This document shows, one piece after another, positions 43,875 through 56,116 of a stretch of 64,000 nt of DNA (its first letter is position 1; each line of letters opens with the position of its first letter). Under the pieces are notes generated by a model, which was not told the DNA's origin, made no database searches, and saw nothing but the letters and a program-made list of their open reading frames with translations. The DNA comes from Catonia carolina (Eukaryota > Arthropoda > Insecta > Hemiptera > Achilidae), in NCBI GenBank assembly GCA_035578175.1, contig JAQMRL010000002.1:82493325-82557324 (forward strand). The letters are read 5' to 3'. The position numbers and the translations under genes were made by a program.

Positions 43875-43922
<48 letters not shown>
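43865..43922. repeat. (CA)n microsatellite
   Basis: About 27 CA units with one CG interruption. Confidence 0.95.
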
Positions 43923-43923
<1 letters not shown>

Positions 43924-44136
43924 CATACACGTAGGGTGATACATTTTAAAGTTGTCTGTATGTCGTCAACACGAGCTGTGTAATTACGGTTTACGGTAGG
44001 GCGCTTATGAACATTTAAACGAATTTAAAGATAAACGGCCGAGTTCAAGTGAAAACATTTCATTCTATTAAGACGTGACCGTGGAACAACAGTGTTAGTG
44101 TGAAATAAGTGTACATAAATTTTCGTGAGTGCCGAA

Positions 44137-44221
44137 ATGAGAATGAGTGACTTTACTTACGGTGGTGAACGAGCAGAGAATGGAAAGGACGAGCCGATCA
44201 CCCAATCATTAACACTTGTTG
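44137..44221 (+). CDS. Candidate first coding exon, unknown protein
   Basis: ATG at 44137 opens 28 codons (MRMSDFTYGGERAENGKDEP then ITQSLTLV) that end at a strong donor, GTTG/GTGAGT, phase 1. The ~200 bp before it lacks recognised repeats and could be 5' UTR. I do not recognise the product and see no matching next exon. It is on the strand opposite the Ig/FN3 gene. A chance frame or an old transposon exon is possible. Confidence 0.25.
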
Positions 44222-45164
44222 GTGAGTACCAGTTTCAATTTTATTCCGGTTGATACCCAATTATGTTATTTTTATATTTCAGGTAATAAATTAACAACGT
44301 GCATGTGCATGTGAAGAAGGAGTTGAAGGTTGCATGTTAAGTTAGTAACTTACTGTAGGTATTTTAAGTGGTCATTGTTGCAGTGGTCTTTTGAAAATGG
44401 CGGTGAAAGCGCCAAATGCGATAAATTAGGCTCACTTCCCTCCATCTGAGGTTTGAAGCGTATTCGCAGGCAGCCCTTCTCAAAATATGCACCATTGACA
44501 TGTACTATTAAGTTGTAGCATGTACCATGTATTATGCATGTTATTACGTTGATTTATTTGAACAAAGTGGAAATTTCCATAATTTTACTTGTTTATTTTA
44601 TTATATCTATAGACTATAGGTACATTATAATTGTGATTTTGTCGGTACATTTCTGTAAAATTTTTCAGAACGCCCCAAATTTTGTTTCTACGCCAGATCT
44701 ATCAAGTAAACACTGAAAATAAGTTCAGGTGAATTTTTGGTTGTTCTCTGTCTGTCTGTATGTTACGGCATCATGAAAAAAACCACTGAATCAAATTCAA
44801 TGAATTTCGGTATTTAGGTTCCGGACATAGTCGAAATGAAAATAATCTATATATATTTTGTTAATATCACAAAGGGATGGGGGTAGTTCTGAGGGAGGGG
44901 TAAAAAAATGAACACATTCAATGGTGAGCAATTGAAAGGGTCGGCAGAAGACAGTGCTAACCCATATCAACCTCATTTTAAAAGTTTACTCAAATCTACA
45001 AATCATGTTTTTGAATTTTTGTTAAACATTTGTTATTTTCTGTTAATCTAGGTTGTTAAGATTGTAAATATAGTATCCCGTTTAGAACGTGCTTAATATT
45101 TTATTTTTACAGAATATTTAAGAAAAATCAAGCTGGATATGTTGTGGGTTGGCACTTTGTTCGG
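44222..45164. other. Nothing recognised
   Basis: No coding sequence or repeat identified between the candidate exon and the satellite runs. Confidence 0.45.
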
Positions 45165-45167
45165 CCG

Positions 45168-45244
45168 ACCCCTTCCATTCCATTCCATTCCATTCCATTA
45201 TGAGGTAGGCCTATTACTCGTGCGGCGTGCGGCGTGCGGCGTGT
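45168..45244. repeat. Short (CCATT)n and (GTGCGGC)n runs
   Basis: CCATT units occur at about 45172-45198 and GTGCGGC units at about 45219-45241. Confidence 0.9.
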
Positions 45245-45458
45245 CCTCCACTTGCTTTTTCTACGGCCTACAACTTATGTTGATAACGCTTTTATAAACA
45301 TTTGTTTTATTTGTGACCTATAATAGGGCTACATGAATTTATGTTTGCTAGATAAACGTATAAAATAGATAAAAGTAGTAAAGACGATTCCAGTCGAAAG
45401 TCTTACGGATAATAACAAATGCTCCCCATGGTAGGTGACAAATGATACATTGCATTAG

Positions 45459-45680
45459 GACTTATGTGTCAAGACCGTAGAAGAGGAAATCACGCAGCTA
45501 AGTTCAAAATATCAAGACAAATTAGCAGATCGCCCTAATTATTTGGCGCTTAATTTACTTCTTGATAATAGCGAAGACGTGACACGACTGAAACGAATGA
45601 AATTGCTTGACCTCCCTTTTAGATTTACCGACTAACCTACTTTTTTCTTTTTTTCTTTTTTGTAAATAATTGAAGTCCAT
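45459..45680 (+). pseudogene. Jockey-like LINE C-terminal fragment
   Basis: Frame 45459-45635 reads KTVEEEITQLSSKYQDKLAD then RPNYLALNLLLDNSEDVTRL and KRMKLLDL before TAA. The N-S-x-D-V-x-R-L-K-R ending is typical of the very C-terminus of jockey-type ORF2. A short T/A-rich 3' end follows. Confidence 0.65.
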
Positions 45681-45739
45681 ATCAACATCAGCATCATCTC
45701 TAATAATATCATCGTTATTAATTTGGTTACCTTTTCTGT

Positions 45740-46141
45740 CTGCCCATAATAGACAGGTGGAGTGTCAAATTATTTACACTCAATCTGTTAGTTGCAGGGC
45801 TAAAATAAATAGTTGTGTTTTTTATCATCACATGGTCAGCCAATTAAATGAGTGAATCATTTCAGAACAGAAGAGGTAGAGGTGTGTTAGGTGACATTAA
45901 TCAGAGTTATCTCCTCTGGAAGTAATGAATATCATTATACAGTTGGATTGTGTGGTGAATGAAGTGAAAGTGTCATTTGCAGAGTGGAAAATATGTCCTT
46001 TTCAGAGGGCCTGGCATGCTGATAAGCATACTTTTCCACTGAGTGAGTTGTGGCAATGGTAAACCACCTCACTCCTCGTTTTTCTTAGTAAAACCTCTGC
46101 AGGTTCAAACCAGCCTTTTGGCTGTTGACCTAAACAACAAC
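45740..46141 (+). mobile_element. S-family SINE-like repeat with 11-bp target duplication
   Basis: ACCTTTTCTGT flanks it at 45729-45739 and 46142-46152. Sense strand is plus here, with the tail CTAAACAACAAC at 46131-46141. Confidence 0.92.
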
Positions 46142-46375
46142 ACCTTTTCTGTTAATGTTCTTCATCTTTTATCTTGTTAATATTTTAAAAATTATAATTA
46201 TTTTTTTTTCGTTTCCGAAGCAATACGATTGGGTATTGTGTTGGTCATGTGAACCCGTTCATGCTATTACTTATAGTTTTTGTTTTTAAACTAATTGTAA
46301 ATATTCTCGGATGTTAGAAAAACAAAGACAAAAGTAAACAATTCAATGTTTCTTTTAGGTTTATTTTCGGCTGTT

Positions 46376-46773
46376 GTTGTTTAGGTCAACAGCCGAAAAG
46401 CTGGTTTGAACCTCTAGTTAGAGGTTTTACTAAGTAAAAACGAGGAGTGAGGTGGTTTACAATTGCCTTCCTCACTGTGTTGAAAGAGTATGCTTATCAG
46501 CATGCCAGGCCCTCCGAAAAGCACTCACTTTCCACCCAGCAAATGACACCCTCACTTCATTCACCACAGGGTCTGGCTGTATAGTGAAATTCATTACTCT
46601 GAGAGGAGATAACTCTGACTAGTGTCACAGTACACCTCTACCTCTTCTGTTCTTAAATAGTTCAGTCATATAAGTGGCTGACTATGTGATAAGAAACACA
46701 ACTATTTTTTGTAGCCCTGGAACCAACAGATCGAGTGCAATTAATTTAACACTCCATCTGCCTGTTTTGGGCA
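46376..46773 (-). mobile_element. S-family SINE-like repeat with 14-bp target duplication
   Basis: TATTTTCGGCTGTT flanks it at 46362-46375 and 46774-46787. Confidence 0.93.
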
Positions 46774-46787
46774 TATTTTCGGCTGTT

Positions 46788-47151
46788 ATAATATAAATGT
46801 ACTTCTTGTTTAAATTATTCCATTTACCTTTACGATTTACGTGACATTTCGTATATAAATTTAAACTTCAAATAATATAGGCTACTTTTAAAGTAAATCT
46901 AAAAGTGTAAGCTATTACACTGCAATGGATGCCTGCAAACATATTACTAAATTCGCGGCGGCTTCAACTGTACCCTGAAAACCCAATAAAAATACTCAAC
47001 GAATATACAGATGTTTTCAAATAGCATTAGGGTAAACTTACACAATGATTTAGCACAGGGAAATTTTTAATGTAATATTCCACTGCAGGCAAATTTTTTC
47101 TTTTAATGAAACAGCTGATTTATTTTAAACATTTTTTTTAAATTTTTTTTT
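46788..47151 (-). other. Nothing recognised
   Basis: AT-rich with no supported feature. Confidence 0.45.
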
Positions 47152-47282
47152 ACTTTCTCTTGCCTATATGAATATATAGGAAGGAAAGTATTGTTTTCAT
47201 GTCGATTTTTAGAAATCGAGTTTTCACCGGATCTATACGTTTTCAGACCCCTGAACCCACACAAACATGTTTTTAGCGATTG

Positions 47283-47313
<31 letters not shown>

Positions 47314-48090
47314 AACAGAATATCTCAAGAACAGAACAACGTACGAACTTGAAACTTGAAACTTAAGTTACATACTACTACCGGACCCGACACGAACATT
47401 TTCATCAAAATCGGTCAACCGGAAGTAGTAGTTTATTCGTGTAATTTTTCACTTTTTTGCAATTTTCTCAAAAACTGGTCTTACGATTTTTTTAAAAATC
47501 GCCTGGTTTACTCAATTTTTTATTCTCTACAAGATAGGGTAGGCGCCATGTTTACTGAAACTCTTGGTGAGGCTGTTTTTCACGTAAAAACAAAGCTTTT
47601 TTAAGATTACGGCTTTAATATGCAATTTAGCGCAAAAATGTATATAATAAAAGTTGTAGAGAATTTAAAAACCTACAACTTTTATTTCAAACATTTTTTT
47701 GTATAATGCTTAGTTTAGCAGTAATTAGCAATTTTCTGTTTTTTTCTCACGAAAACGTGAGAAAAATCGATTTTTTTAAGATTTCGGCCTTAGTATGCAT
47801 TTTATAATAAAATTGTATATAATCGAATTTATAGAAAATTAAAAGATCTGCAACTTTTATTTAGAACATTTTTCTCTACAGAGCCTAGTTTAGCGTGAAA
47901 GAGTGATTTTCCCTATTTTTAAGCCAAACTAAGTTCGATTTTCATTTTGCGTCTTTCACTCATGATTAAAATAAGGTTATGTTTATTGAGGTTAGTTTTT
48001 TGTTTATTTCTAATGTTTTATTACTAATATTAGGTTTATTGTTAATTATTTATATTGGCAAGAGAAAGTTGTGCGAGTGTTTCACACCAG
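47152..48090 (+). mobile_element. HINE-like element, full length
   Basis: Complete ends, uninterrupted (GT)n at 47285-47313. Left flank is a 10-T run, right flank ATTTTG. Confidence 0.88.
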
Positions 48091-48169
48091 ATTTTGTATT
48101 GAGTGATGATGCCTACATAAGCCTTTGGCTAGTGCGTAGGTAATGATATGTAGTAATTTACTGATGAAA

Positions 48170-48254
48170 AAATGCCAGACCTGACCGGGAATCAAACCCG
48201 GGACCCCGGCATAGTAGCCAGTTGCGCTGACCTCTACACCACGGGCCGGCCTTT
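48170..48254 (-). mobile_element. tRNA-derived SINE head
   Basis: Minus strand reads GGCCGGCCCGTGGTGTAGAG, then GGTCAGCGCAACTGGC and the B box CGGGTTTGATTCCCGG. This is a tRNA-like promoter region followed by a short A/T stretch. Confidence 0.65.
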
Positions 48255-48782
48255 TATTGTTAAACATTTTGTTCTTATTTTATTCTTTTTCGTATTTGGA
48301 GTGGAAAATGGTGTTACGGGGAATGATTTACCTCCACACACAACTAATACTAACACCGGTCGCTTTCCCCGTCTTGTCAACCAGCTTTTGAACGGTAAGA
48401 CCATTTCCTTCGCTTTCCATAAAATAATTAAAAACGTTAAAAATTACCTCACGATTTGCCCAGGAATAACGTTTCGCCCGCCAAGTTTACTTTGTCCCGT
48501 AAGAGGCATTGTAAAATACGACCAATATTCCGCTACAGGATATAACACGACTGTGTTTGAATTATGATTACTTTACTAAACGTAGAAAAGGTAAATTTTT
48601 TATCAAAAAAGGGAAATTTTAAAATTCCAACAGAAAAAAATTCCCTTATGAATTGTTTTTGCACTCTCATTCTATTTTAATCTTACTGTACTACACGAGA
48701 TTAAAAGATCGTATGAGGAAAATTCAAAAATTGAACTGCACAGTTACAAAGAAAAACCCTTTCTGAGGGCTGTATAATAGCG
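48255..48782. other. Nothing recognised
   Basis: An open frame on the plus strand (about 48290-48567) has no recognisable domain and I do not call it a gene. Confidence 0.4.
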
Positions 48783-49133
48783 TTGTTGTAGTAGGTGATC
48801 AGCCCCTTTAGGCTGGTTTGAACCAAAGAGAGGTTTTACTAAGTAACAACGAGGAGTCAGGTGGTTTACCATTGCCACAACTCACTGAGTGGAAAAGTAC
48901 ACGTATCAGCATGCCAGGCCCTCTGAAAAGCACATATTTTCCACTCTGCAAATGACACTTTCACTTCATTCACCACCGCAGGGTCCAACTGTATAATGAA
49001 ATTCATTACTTTCAGAGGGGGAGATAACTGTGATTAGTGTCACAGTACACCTCTACCTCTTCTCTTATTAAATGATTCAGTCATTTAATTGGCTGACCAC
49101 ATGGAACAAGAAACAGAACTATTTATTTTAGCC
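48783..49133 (-). mobile_element. S-family SINE-like repeat, head truncated
   Basis: From the GTTGTTGT tail through ACAGAACTATTTATTTTAGCC; the last ~50 bp (TGCCCATAACAGACAGG head) are missing. Confidence 0.85.
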
Positions 49134-49469
49134 GAAAGCAATTATTTAGTATAATAGCAACAAAGTGATATCCGACAGGCGATGTCCTTCCGGAATTACT
49201 TAAAATGAGATAAAAACAGAAGTGGCTGCTATATAGCCTATATAGCAGGTGATAGGGCAGCCTGCCCAAGTGGTAACAACGACCGATCACTCGCTGCTAA
49301 ACGAGTCTCTACCATTGAAAGTGTTAGTCAATGTAACAAAACATGTTATACAATCAAACTTGCGACACGTTTAAATACAATAACTATTATTATGTAAAGT
49401 TTTTCATTTTCCATCCATACCAACTGAGATATTACCAATTTTATAAACATAAATAAACATAATATTATC
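49134..49469 (-). other. Nothing recognised
   Basis: No supported feature. Confidence 0.45.
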
Positions 49470-49650
49470 ACTTTCTCTTGGCTGTATGAATATAGGCCCT
49501 ATAGGAAGGAAAGTATTGTTTTCATGTCGATTTTAACAAATAAGTTACACTCTTCACCGGATCTACACGTTTTCAGACACCCTGAACCCAACAAAACATG
49601 TTTCTAGCGATTGGTGTGTGTGTGTGTGTGTGTGTGCGTGCGCGCGCGTG
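49470..49650 (+). mobile_element. HINE-like element, 5' fragment
   Basis: ACTTTCTCTTGGC to the (GT)n(GC)n tract at 49613-49648, then unrelated sequence. It breaks at the microsatellite. Confidence 0.8.
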
Positions 49651-49956
49651 TAAGCCTACTGAATAAAACAGAGACCGAGATAGAGTTGGTGTGAGGTGGA
49701 CAGGAAATGTGAGAGATGGAGGCTGAGCCGAGTGGGAAGGTGCTATCTAGAGAAGAGGACTCTGAATGGATCAAAATAAGGGGCGGGGGAGGTTGGAGAC
49801 AACCGTAGAAAAAACAGACCTAAAAATGTGATATGTAACCCACTGTTAAAATAAAACACTCAACATTTAAGACGAAACAACAATTGTTTAAGGAAACATT
49901 TTTCCATAACCTCCTTCAAAGAAATCCACTGAATAAACTACGACAGCTATCTTATT
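49651..49956. other. Nothing recognised
   Basis: Purine-rich sequence around 49670-49800, no assignable feature. Confidence 0.4.
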
Positions 49957-51890
49957 ACTTTCTCTTGCCTATATGAATATAAAGGAAGGAAAGTATTGTT
50001 TTCATGTCGATTTTAACAAATCGAGTTTTCACCGGATCTACACGTTTTCAAACCCCCTGAACCCAACAAAACATGTTTCTAGCGATTGGTCTGTGTGTGT
50101 GTGTGTGTGTGTGCGTGTGTGTGTGTACGCGTGTGTGTGTGTGTGTGTGTGTGTGTACAGAATATCTCAAGAACGGAACATCGTACGAACTTGATACTTA
50201 ACACTTAAGTTAGACACCACTAACCAACCCGACACGAACATTTTCATCAAAATCGGTCAACCGGAAGTAGTAGTAATTCGTGTAATTTTTCACTTTTTTG
50301 GGATTTTCTAAAAAAACTGGTCCTACGGGTATTTTTAAAATCACACGTTTACTAAATTGTTTATGCTTTACAAGTAAGTGTAGGCATCATGTCAGCTGAA
50401 ATTCTTAGTGAGGCGGCTGTATTCACGTAAACAAATTGTTGTTTTAAGATTGCGGCTTTAATATGCATTTTAGCTCATAAATGTAATATTAAAGTTGTAG
50501 ATAATTTAAAATCCAACAACTTTTATTTTTAACATTTTTTACTTTCTCTTGCCTATATGAATATATAGGAAGGAAAGTATTGTTTTCATGTCGATTTTTC
50601 GAAATCGAGTTTTCACCGGATCTATACGTTTTCAGACCCCCTGAATCCAAAAAACATGTTTTTAGCGATTGGTCTGTGTGTGTGTCTGTGTGTCTGTGTG
50701 TGTGTCTGTGTGTGTGTGTGTGAACAGAATATCTCCAGAACGGAACATCGTACGAACTTGAAACTTGAAACTTAAGTTACATACCACTACCGGACGCGAC
50801 ACGAACATTTTCATCAAAATCGGTCAACCGGAAGTAGTAGTTTATTCGTATAATTTTTCAGTTTTTTGCGATTTTCTCAAAAACTGGACCTACGATTTTT
50901 TTTAAAATCGCCTATTTTACTCAATTTTTTATTCTCTACAAGGTAGGGTAGGCGCCATGTCTGCTGAAATTCTCGGTGAGGCTGTTTTCACGTAAAAACG
51001 TTGTTTTTTTAAGATTACGGCTTTAATATAAATTTTAGCGCAAAAACTTATATAATAAAAGTTGTAGAGAATTTAAAAACCTACAACTTCTGTTTCAAAC
51101 ATTTTTTTGTATAACGCTTAGTTTAGCGGTAATTTGCGATTTTCTGTTTTTTTTCTCACGAAAACGTGAGAAAAATCGATTTTTTTAACATTTCGGTCTT
51201 AGTATGCATTTTACGACAAAAGTATATATAATAAAAGTTATAGAAAATTAAAAGATCTACAACTTTTGTTTAGAGAATTTTTCTCTACAGAGCCTAGTTT
51301 AGCGTGAAAGTGTGATTTTCCGTTTTTTTTAAGCCAAATTGAGTTCGATTTTCATTTTGCGTCTTCCACTCATGATTAAAATAAGGTTATGTTTTTGAGG
51401 TTAGTTGTTGTTTATTTTTAATATTTTATTAATAATGTTAGGTTTATTATTAATTATTTGCATTGGCAAGAGAAAGTTGTGTGAGTGTTTCACACCAGAT
51501 TTTTTCTATAACGTTTAATTTAGCGGTAATTAGCGATTTTCTGTTTTTTCTCACGAAAACGTGTGAAAAATCGATTTTTTTAAGATTCTGGCCTTAGTAT
51601 GCATTTTATGACAAAAAAGTCTATAATGGAATTTATAGAAAATTAAAAGATCTACAACTTTTATTTAAAGCATTTTCTCTACAGAGCCTAGTTTAGAGAG
51701 AAAGAGTAATTTTCCGTATTTTTAGGCCAAACTGAGGTTGATTTTCATTTTGCGTCATTCACTCATGATTTAAATTAGGTTATGTTTATTGAGGTTAGTT
51801 TTTTGTTTATTTCTTATGTTTTATTACTAATGTTAGGTTTATTGTTAATTATTTTCACTGGCAAGAGAAAGTTGTGTGAGTATTTCACAC
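49957..51890 (+). mobile_element. HINE-like element interrupted by another copy of itself
   Basis: The 5' half is 49957-50540 and the 3' half about 51499-51890. They join at the position that reads CATTTTTTTGTATAACGC in other copies. The interrupting copy is 50541-51498. Confidence 0.88.
50541..51498 (+). mobile_element. HINE-like element, full length, nested
   Basis: Complete ends and (GT)n; sits in the T tract of the host copy with ATTTTTT on each side. Confidence 0.9.
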
Positions 51891-52079
51891 CAGATTTTTT
51901 TTTATGTATTATAACTGACATGTACAGTTTTAACACCTGAAATACATAATAAGAATCACACAATGTATCACTACTATCCAGAAATAAATTCTTGTACGCT
52001 ATTAAAAGTTTCACCCGATCACGTAATTTTTCAGATTTTTTTTAAAAGAATGCAAATTATTACAACAATTTAAAAATTG

Positions 52080-52690
52080 GGGTAATTTATTCATGAATTT
52101 TTTCCTGCATAAGTAGGTTTTTGTTCAAACAATTTGTTGAGTGATTAGCCACATAATAATAATTTATGTTTCTCCTTGTGTTATGATTGTGAACATTGAA
52201 ATTCTGCATAAAATTATTTTGCCTAACATACATAATCACCTGAAAAATTTAGTGAGAGGGAACTGTAAGCAATTTAAGCTCCTTAAATAGTGGTGTGGAT
52301 GAGGTTAGCCTCTTAGCTCCTACCATACACGTAATAGCTTTCTTTTGAATTTTAAAAACTCTATTTTTATTACCCATGCTAGAATTACCCCATACTGATA
52401 CAATAACGGATATGAGACAGAACGAGGCCATGATAAGCTGCCATTAGTAATTTATACCATTAAATCTGGAAATTTGTTTTACTGCGAATACCCCAGATGA
52501 TATTTTACTACAAACTTGATTGCTATAGAAGTCCCAGGACAAAGATCTATCTAGAGATACTGCTAAGAACTTCACTGTTTCTACATGCTCTAAACTATTA
52601 TTATGAATAAATACATCCACTTCTCTTATTTCTTTAACGTTATGTTTGTTTTTTTGTAAGCGATAATTTTGATGTCGGTGAGAGTTGTAT
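52080..52690 (-). pseudogene. LINE RT C-terminal fragment
   Basis: Minus strand reads VKFLAVSLDRSLSWDFYSNQ, VCSKISSGVFAVKQISR, a break at a stop near 52440, then SVIVSVWGNSS, RVFKIQKKAITCMVG and FKELKLLTVPSH. This is the thumb/C-terminal region of a jockey/CR1-type reverse transcriptase. It has several stops. Confidence 0.7.
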
Positions 52691-52715
52691 TAGAGTAGAG
52701 GCTAGCTGCTGCTGT

Positions 52716-53104
52716 TGTTGTTGTTTAGGTGATCAGCCTGTAGGCTGGTTTGAACCTGTAGAGGTTTTACTAAGTAAAACGAGGAGTCAGCTGGTTTACC
52801 ATTGCCGCAACTCACTCAGTGGAAAAGTGCGCTTATCAGCATGCCGAGCCCTCTGAATAGCACATATTTTCCACTCTGCAAATGACACCTTCACTTCATT
52901 CACCACACGGTCTAGCAGTATAATTAAATTCATTACTTTCACAGGAGATAACTCTGATTAGTATCTTTTACACCTCTACCTCTTTTGTTCTTAAATGATT
53001 TAGTCATTTAATTGGGTGACCATGTGATAAGAAACAGAACTATTTATTTTAGCCCTGAAACAAACAGATTGAATGTAAATAACTTGACATTCATAACTTG
53101 ACTT
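52716..53104 (-). mobile_element. S-family SINE-like repeat with 11-bp target duplication
   Basis: GCTGCTGCTGT flanks it at 52705-52715 and 53105-53115. The head is truncated or altered. Confidence 0.88.
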
Positions 53105-53115
53105 GCTGCTGCTGT

Positions 53116-53980
53116 CACGCGGAATATCGGAACAAATGTAAATGAATGAGAGTAGGTATAAGATATTCATTGTTTGCCACAAATAACAAGATACGAGTGG
53201 GCCCTATCTACACTACATTTACATGGGACCGCGATAAAATAAAACATGTTGAATAAAAAATTATATATACAAATAAGAAAATTGAGTAAAAAGTTTTGAT
53301 GAAATTTTTATGCGCGTGAAAAGTATAAAAGAGACAAAACGAAAACGGAATGAAATGAGAACAGGAAAAAGTGTCGGGCGGGCGGGACGGGGCGAGTCGA
53401 GTTGCTACCACCGTGTTTCGTTGTTGTACCTGTCGGTCGTCGTCAACGGTCGACACCGAAGGAGGGTTTCATTTGCAAAGCAAAACGTCTGAAACCTCCC
53501 TTTCAGATGTTTCAATATTTCCACATGCATTATTCATGAAACATTTAGTCCGACCGACTTTCTCTTTTCAAACGAGAACAAAACACCGACTTAAGAATTG
53601 GCTCGGTCTTCTCAAAGTCGCGCTATCTTTTGCAACCGCTATGAATTATGCAGCGCGGCGCCCCGCCCCACCACAGCCACAGCTATCTCATCCCTTTCTC
53701 CTTCTCTTCTTATTGACACACACGCTAATTAATCCCACTGCCACCTACAACTACACCTAATCTCCAAAGCAAACAAAGCGTTTAACAGTAAAACACAATT
53801 CATGAATGGTGATTGTGAAAACGTTTAACTGTGTTGTTAGATGAAGAGTTTAGGGAAAGAAGCAAATTTTGTTGAGGCCTCGGAGGAGGCTCTAATGAGG
53901 AGGTAGGCCCCCACCTATGTAGGGCCTCATGCCATATTTCATTCATTATTGTCATTCTTCTCCCGGATAATCCATGCCAT
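53116..53980. other. GC-richer stretch, nothing certain
   Basis: 53370-53480 is relatively GC-rich (GTCGGGCGGGCGGGACGGGG) and 53680-53760 is C-rich. It could be a promoter or UTR, but no exon is supported. No repeat recognised. Confidence 0.35.
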
Positions 53981-53991
53981 AATCCAAGCAT

Positions 53992-54376
53992 TAGTTTAGG
54001 TCATCAGCCTGGTTGGCTGGTTTGAACCTGTACAGGTTTTACTAAGTAACAACGAGGAGTCACGTGGTTTACCATTGCCACTACTCACTGAGTAGAAAAG
54101 TACGCTTTTCAGCATGCCAGGCCTTCTGAAAAGCACATATTTTCCACTCTGCAAATGACACCTTCATTTAATTCACCACACGGTCTAGCAGTATAATGAA
54201 ATCCATTACTTTGAGAGGAGATAACTCTGATTAGTGTCACAGTACACCTCTACCTCTTCTCTTATTAAATTATTCAGTTTGACCATGCGATAAGAAACAG
54301 AACTATTTATTTTAGCCCTGCAACAAACAGATTGAGTGTAAATAATTTTACACTTCACCAGTCTGTTATGGGCATG
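53992..54376 (-). mobile_element. S-family SINE-like repeat with 11-bp target duplication
   Basis: AATCCAAGCAT flanks it at 53981-53991 and 54377-54387. Confidence 0.92.
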
Positions 54377-54387
54377 AATCCAAGCAT

Positions 54388-54753
54388 ATTAGCTACAATT
54401 TCCGACAAGCTTCTCAGAAAATTTTAAATAAAAAAATTTCCAAGTGGTTGGTAGATGAGCCACCGAATTTCCCGTCGGGTTCTCGACAAAATAATGTAAG
54501 TTACAGTAAAGAATAGTCGGAAAATCGGTTGGCACACGTGATAACCGGATACGTGAATCACCTGAGGTGAATACACCGCCAACGGAATGCTTTAAAAGTT
54601 ACCATGAAAACATTAAATAAATATTGTGATCAGCCTCGCCCCCGCCCCTCTTCACCCACTCATCAACCATTAATTTAATCCGCACATAGAACCCCTCTTC
54701 AAACGTATAACTAATTTATTGTTATACCAATCTCAGTATAGACTGTATATCTA
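54388..54753 (-). other. Nothing recognised
   Basis: No supported feature. Confidence 0.45.
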
Positions 54754-55028
54754 CAGTTGAACCACCGTTGTTAGTTTGCTCCTCCTCCTCCTCCTAGTGT
54801 CTGTCAACAAACAAAAGCCACCTACTACTAAAGGGTGCACGCTACACTCCACCACTCTCGCTTGGATCTCGTATTCCTACCAAGTTAACTATTTTTACTT
54901 TCTCTTGCCTATATGAATATATAGGAAGGAAAGTATTGTTTTCATGTCGATTTTTAGAAATCGAGTTTTCACCGGATCTATACGTTTTCAGACCCCCTGA
55001 ACCCACACAAACATGTTTTTAGCGATTG

Positions 55029-55063
<35 letters not shown>

Positions 55064-56067
55064 CAAAATATCTCAAGAACGGAACATTGAACGAACTTGA
55101 AACTTGAAACTTAAGTTACATACCACTACCGGACCCGACACGAACATTTTCATCAAAATCGGTCAACCGGAAGTAGTAGTTTATTCGTGTAATTTTTCAC
55201 TTTTTTGCAATTTTCTCAAAAACTGGTCCTACGATTTTTTTAAAAATCGCCTCATTTACTCAATTTTTTATTCTCTAAAAGATAGGGTAGGCGCCATGTT
55301 TGCTGAAATTCTTGGTGAGGGTGTTTTCTCGTAAAAAAAGTGTTTTTTTAAGATTACGGCTTTAATATTAATTTTAGAGCAAAAATGTATATAATAAAAG
55401 TTGTAGCGAATTTAAGAACCTACAACTTTTATTTAAAGCATTTTTTTGTATAACGCTTAGTTTAGCGGTAATTAGCGATTTTCTGTTTTTTTCTCACGAA
55501 AACGTGTGAAAAATCGATTTTTTTAAGATTTCGGCCTTAGTATGCATTTTACGACAAAAATGTATGTATAATAAAATTTATACAAAATTAAAAGATCTAC
55601 AACTTTTAGTTAAAAACTTTTTTTCTACAGAGTCTAGTTTAGCGTGAAAGTGTGATTTTCCGTTTTTTTAAGCCAAATTGAGTTCGATTTTCATTTTACG
55701 TCATTCACTCATGATTAAAATAAGGTTATGTTTTTGAGGTTAGTTTTTGTTTATTTCTAATATTTTATTAATAATGTTAGGTTTATTATTAATTATTTGC
55801 ATTGGCAAGAGAAAGTTGTGTGAGTATTTCACACCAGATTTTTTAAATTATAAGTACTTAAAGGGCTAAAAATATCAGTCATGATATGATGTAGGCTTAA
55901 CAATTTCATTTAGAAAAAATACTTTTAAAAGTATTTAGTATTTAAATACTTTTGAAAGTATTTTGTTGTTACTTTTTAATCAGCGTGTACACATTTTTAT
56001 ATAATGCGGATGCTCAGTGACGTCATTACTTGTCTTCATTAGGAGCAAACTAAGAGAGGCTGGACTG
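54754..56067 (+). mobile_element. TA-flanked MITE split by a HINE-like element
   Basis: TA-CAGTTGAACCACCGTTGTTA on the left and AGAGAGGCTGGACTG-TA on the right. The MITE T tract (AACTATTTTTTAAATT) is broken by 54897-55838. Confidence 0.9.
54897..55838 (+). mobile_element. HINE-like element, full length, nested in MITE
   Basis: Complete ends; the flanks ACTATTTTT and ATTTTTTAAATT can be compared with the uninterrupted MITE at 17460-17490. Confidence 0.92.
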
Positions 56068-56083
56068 TACAAAGTTAAATATA

Positions 56084-56085
56084 GA

Positions 56086-56116
<31 letters not shown>

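Noticed and set aside
48172..48567. 131-codon plus-strand frame
   Set aside because: Its start lies in an antisense SINE head and the rest has no recognisable motif.
53371..53760. 129-codon frame in a GC-richer stretch
   Set aside because: Low-complexity Pro/Arg/Ser content, overlapping frames, no splice or domain support.
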